A stretch of 64,000 bases of DNA from Opitutaceae bacterium. Its GTDB lineage: Bacteria > Verrucomicrobiota > Verrucomicrobiia > Opitutales > Opitutaceae. Where the stretch lies: NCBI GenBank assembly GCA_027485815.1, contig JAIXQE010000207.1, positions 1 to 64,000 of the forward strand. Reading direction: 5' to 3'. The notes beneath the pieces are model-generated. The model had not been told where the DNA came from, made no database searches, and was given only the letters and a program-made list of their open reading frames with translations. Positions 62,048 to 64,000 of the stretch are shown one piece after another (positions within the stretch are counted from its first letter, which is position 1; every line of letters starts with the position of its first letter). A program made the translations under genes and the position numbers.

Positions 62048-62980
62048 TCAGCCCGCGACCCGGTTGCGCGGATGGTGCTTGCGGTGGCCTTCGGCGAGCC
62101 GCCGGGGCTCCACCGCGGTGTAGATCTGGGTCGTGGAGATGCTGGCGTGCCCCAGCATCTCCTGGATCGCCCGCAGGTCGGCCCCGCCCGCCAGCAGGTG
62201 CGTCGCGAAAGAATGCCGCAGGTCATGCGGCTTCACGCGCGGATCCACGCCGGCGCGCCTCGCGTGCGCCTTGACGATCATCCAGAGCGCCACGCGCGAG
62301 AGGCCGCGTCCGCGGTGGTTGAGGAAGACGTGCCCTCGGGTGTGGGTCCGCACCAGTTCCGGCCGCCCCCCCGCCAGGTAGTTCCGCAGCGCCTCGCAGG
62401 CTTGCCGACCGACCGGAACGACCCGTTCCTTGGCCCCCTTGCCGAACACCCGTAACCCGCCGCCCTCGAGGTCGAGTTGCGTCAGCAGCAGCCCCGCGAG
62501 CTCGGAGACGCGCAGGCCGCTGGAGTAGAAGAGTTCCAGGATCGCCCGGTCCCGCAGGGAGCGCGGCTCCGGCCCCGCGGGCGCCGTCACGAGGCGCGCC
62601 ACCTCCGGTGCGGACAGCGTCCGGGGCACCCGGCGCCCAGGACGCGGGCCCGTCAGCAGGACCGTGAAGTCATCACTCCGCACCCCGTCCCGCACCAACT
62701 GCCGAGCGAGCATCCGCAGGGCCGAGAGTTTCCGCGCGACGCTTGCCACGGCGTAGTCGCCCGCCGCGAGGAACTGGAGCCAGGCCGCCGCGTGCTCGCC
62801 GGTCACGCCGCGCCAATCGGCGGCTCCGTGCCGGGCGAGGAACGCCGCGGCCTGGTCGAGGTCGCGGCGGTAGGCCGCAAGGGTGTGGGCGGAGAGACCG
62901 CGCTCGAGGCCGAGGAAGGAAAGCAGCGCGTCGATCGGTCCCGCCCACTGGCCCCGGGATCGGCTCAGGTCGTCGGCCAT
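62048..62980 (-). CDS. tyrosine recombinase XerC/XerD family
   Basis: Site-specific recombinase that resolves chromosome dimers at dif sites. The 310-residue product has an N-terminal SAM-like DNA-binding domain (about 15-105, LERGLSAHTLAAYRRDLDQAAAFL) and the catalytic domain with all residues: Arg in FYSSGLRVSELAGLL, Lys in FGKGAKERVVPV, His-x-x-Arg in KPHDLRHSFATHLLAGG, His in IQEMLGHASISTTQIYTAV, and the nucleophile Tyr in QIYTAV. Close to XerD by the HDLRHSFATHLL and ISTTQIYT wording, but XerC cannot be ruled out. A short basic tail (RRLAEGHRKHHPRNRVAG) follows. No dif-like site was searched for by eye. It is 21 bases upstream of infA's end on the same strand, transcribed after infA. Confidence 0.92.
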   Translation of the reverse strand: MADDLSRSRGQWAGPIDALLSFLGLERGLSAHTLAAYRRDLDQAAAFLARHGAADWRGVTGEHAAAWLQFLAAGDYAVASVARKLSALRMLARQLVRDGVRSDDFTVLLTGPRPGRRVPRTLSAPEVARLVTAPAGPEPRSLRDRAILELFYSSGLRVSELAGLLLTQLDLEGGGLRVFGKGAKERVVPVGRQACEALRNYLAGGRPELVRTHTRGHVFLNHRGRGLSRVALWMIVKAHARRAGVDPRVKPHDLRHSFATHLLAGGADLRAIQEMLGHASISTTQIYTAVEPRRLAEGHRKHHPRNRVAG

Positions 62981-63001
62981 CGCGAGCGGCCGCGCCGGGC
63001 C

Positions 63002-63268
63002 TCAGTAATTCCGGCGCCGCGGCGGCGGCACGTAGTTGGAATTCTGCTCCTTCATCCGGAAGGTGATCCGCGCCTTCTCGAGATCGTACGGGCTCATCTC
63101 CATCTTCACCATGTCGCCCGCAGCAATCTTGATGAAATTCTTGCGCAGTTTGCCCGAGATGTGCGCGAGCACCACGTGCCCATTGGACAACTGGACCTTG
63201 AACATGGTGCCGGGCAGCACCGCCACCACCTTGCCCTCCACCTCGATCGCGTTGTTGTCAGACGACAT
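63002..63268 (-). CDS. infA: translation initiation factor IF-1
   Basis: Small OB-fold factor that binds the ribosomal A site during initiation. The core (about 4-72, [68 protein letters not shown]) follows the IF-1 pattern. The product is 88 residues, about 16 longer than the usual 72, due to a basic C-terminal tail ([15 protein letters not shown]). The ATG at 63268 was chosen since it begins the conserved domain; the track start at 63802 lies inside tadA. A TTGACT element lies 85 bases upstream. Not next to ribosomal protein genes, where infA often resides. The Xer gene follows downstream by 21 bases. Confidence 0.94.
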   Translation of the reverse strand: MSSDNNAIEVEGKVVAVLPGTMFKVQLSNGHVVLAHISGKLRKNFIKIAAGDMVKMEMSPYDLEKARITFRMKEQNSNYVPPPRRRNY

Positions 63269-63327
63269 AGGAGGCAGGATGGGCAATCGGGAGGCAGCGG
63301 GTGGGCATAAAGCGAATTCGAAAGCCC

Positions 63328-63358
63328 TTGTAAGCCAGAAGGCGGCACCCTTAGTCAA
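63328..63358 (-). promoter_or_regulatory. possible promoter of infA
   Basis: Minus-strand TTGACT (63353-63358) precedes TTACAA (63328-63333) by 19 bases in the 108-base gap between divergent infA and tadA. The gap is the most AT-rich of the right-hand third (GCTTTCGAATTCGCTTTATG). The spacer is longer than ideal, so either the exact -10 is different or the promoter is weak. Confidence 0.3.
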
Positions 63359-63376
63359 GCTTCCCGCCCTCGCCTC

Positions 63377-63937
63377 ATGGCCGCGCCCCCGCCCCCCTGC
63401 CCGTTCCCCAAGCTCCATCCCTCGCAGTTGGTCCGGGATGACGGGTTCTTCATGAGTCTCGCGTACAATCAGGCGATCGACGCATGGCGGGCCGGCGAGG
63501 TGCCCATCGGGGCCGTGATCGCCGTGGACGGCGAGATTGTGGCCGCCGCGCACAACGTCGTGGAGTCCAACCGGGATCCGACGGCCCACGCGGAGATGCT
63601 GGCCCTCACCCAGGCGGCCGCCGCGCGCGGCGATTGGCGGCTCGACGGGGCCACCGTCTTCGTGACGAAGGAGCCCTGCCCGATGTGCTCCGGGGCGCTG
63701 CTGATGAGCCGGGTCCGGCGGGTCTGTTACGCCGTCCCGGATCCCAAGATGGGTTGCCTCGGGGGCGCGACGGACCTCAACCAGTTGCCCCGGATGAATC
63801 ACCGCCTCGAACTGACCGCGGGCGGGGTGCTGGAGCCGGAATGCCGCACCCTGCTGCAGGCGTTCTTCCGCGGCCGGCGCGAGGGTGCGGAGGCGGGCCC
63901 CGAGGGTTCGCCTTGCCCTGCCGCGCCCGGGACTTGA
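63377..63937 (+). CDS. tadA: tRNA-specific adenosine deaminase
   Basis: Converts the wobble adenosine-34 of tRNA-Arg(ACG) to inosine. The 186-residue protein contains the zinc site and catalytic Glu in [14 protein letters not shown], and [21 protein letters not shown] with the two ligating Cys. [25 protein letters not shown] is the typical TadA C-terminal segment (for tRNA contact). About 22 N-terminal residues precede the domain ([17 protein letters not shown]), and a Pro/Ala/Glu-rich tail ([19 protein letters not shown]) ends it; both are non-conserved. The ATG at 63377 is the earliest candidate; the ATG within [15 protein letters not shown] may be the true start. Divergent from infA. Confidence 0.92.
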   Translation: MAAPPPPCPFPKLHPSQLVRDDGFFMSLAYNQAIDAWRAGEVPIGAVIAVDGEIVAAAHNVVESNRDPTAHAEMLALTQAAAARGDWRLDGATVFVTKEPCPMCSGALLMSRVRRVCYAVPDPKMGCLGGATDLNQLPRMNHRLELTAGGVLEPECRTLLQAFFRGRREGAEAGPEGSPCPAAPGT

Positions 63938-63948
63938 GCCTCCCCGCG

Positions 63949-64000
63949 ATGCGCCGGATCAAGATCGCCCAGTTTGGCCTCGGACCCATCGGCCGCGAAT
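63949..64000 (+). CDS. start of an NAD(P)-binding oxidoreductase (partial, cut by window edge)
   Basis: The last 52 bases read [17 protein letters not shown], a Rossmann-fold N-terminus with Gly-Leu-Gly-Pro-Ile-Gly. This wording is typical of dihydrodipicolinate-reductase-like or 2,4-diaminopentanoate-dehydrogenase-like proteins. It begins 11 bases after the tadA stop on the same strand. Too little is visible for a firm name. Confidence 0.5.
   Translation, partial: MRRIKIAQFGLGPIGRE

Noticed and set aside
62048-62980. Tyrosine recombinase as a mark of a prophage or integrative element
   Set aside because: Neighbours are housekeeping genes (infA, tadA); no att-like repeats or phage genes; sequence fits the chromosomal XerC/D type.
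63269-63280. AGGAGG next to the infA start as a Shine-Dalgarno sequence
   Set aside because: It is on the plus strand, whereas infA is read from the minus strand, where it becomes CCTCCT.
1-64000. CRISPR array, IS element or rRNA operon
   Set aside because: No direct repeat-spacer pattern, no transposase-like ORF and no rRNA sequence was seen; the only RNA gene found is tRNA-Val.

Overview
This window is chromosomal DNA from a very GC-rich bacterium (about 70% by eye), most likely a member of the Verrucomicrobiota close to the Opitutaceae. The reasons are a pseudopilin block matching the 'Verru_Chthon cassette' families, a PVC-type operon (Planctomycete cytochrome C domains, DUF1501 and a PVC heme-binding dehydrogenase), two large TonB receptors with the AFTVTGSN-type plug start, and gene starts with almost no Shine-Dalgarno sequence. 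The sequence is densely coding: no gap between genes exceeds about 125 bases, and I see no insertion sequence, prophage, CRISPR array or rRNA.

Layout. 1-6.8 kb: clpP (cut by the window edge) and tig, a two-gene polar amino-acid ABC importer with unusual fusions, a YfcC-type carrier and a VOC dioxygenase. 6.8-22.5 kb: a TonB receptor, gpmI, hemH with a hybrid histidine kinase, ruvC, a TSUP exporter with recF, a SIS isomerase, a cyclophilin, a hydrolase, folA, a gamma carbonic anhydrase and a nucleoside transporter. 22.7-34.7 kb: a tightly packed five-gene operon (TonB receptor, sulfatase, PSCyt/PSD1 protein, DUF1501 protein, PVC dehydrogenase with a cytochrome c tail), probably for uptake and breakdown of a sulfated polysaccharide. 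34.7-37.5 kb: Mn-type superoxide dismutase with a clear terminator, exbBD, a small membrane protein and YceI. 37.5-43.7 kb: a leftward biosynthetic run asd, tRNA-Val, ilvN, ilvC, hemC, hemD, a DegT aminotransferase and trpF, with a hairpin terminator between ilvC and hemC. 43.7-52.1 kb: an L,D-transpeptidase, then a seven-gene leftward operon whose first six products look like type II secretion pseudopilins in the order G, G, H, I, J, K. 52.2-64 kb: acs, rho, an unknown 586-residue protein, hisF, a small unknown protein, an isochorismatase-like hydrolase coupled to an OB-HD exonuclease, a second sulfatase, a Xer recombinase, infA, tadA and the first codons of an oxidoreductase.

How the parts fit. 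ExbB/ExbD would energise the two TonB receptors (no TonB gene is in view). The sulfatases and the PVC oxidative proteins suggest a glycan-degrading lifestyle. The most striking and least understood element is the pseudopilin cassette. It has a full minor-pseudopilin tip set, with a roughly 1,080-residue GspK-like member, but no ATPase, platform protein, secretin or prepilin peptidase nearby.
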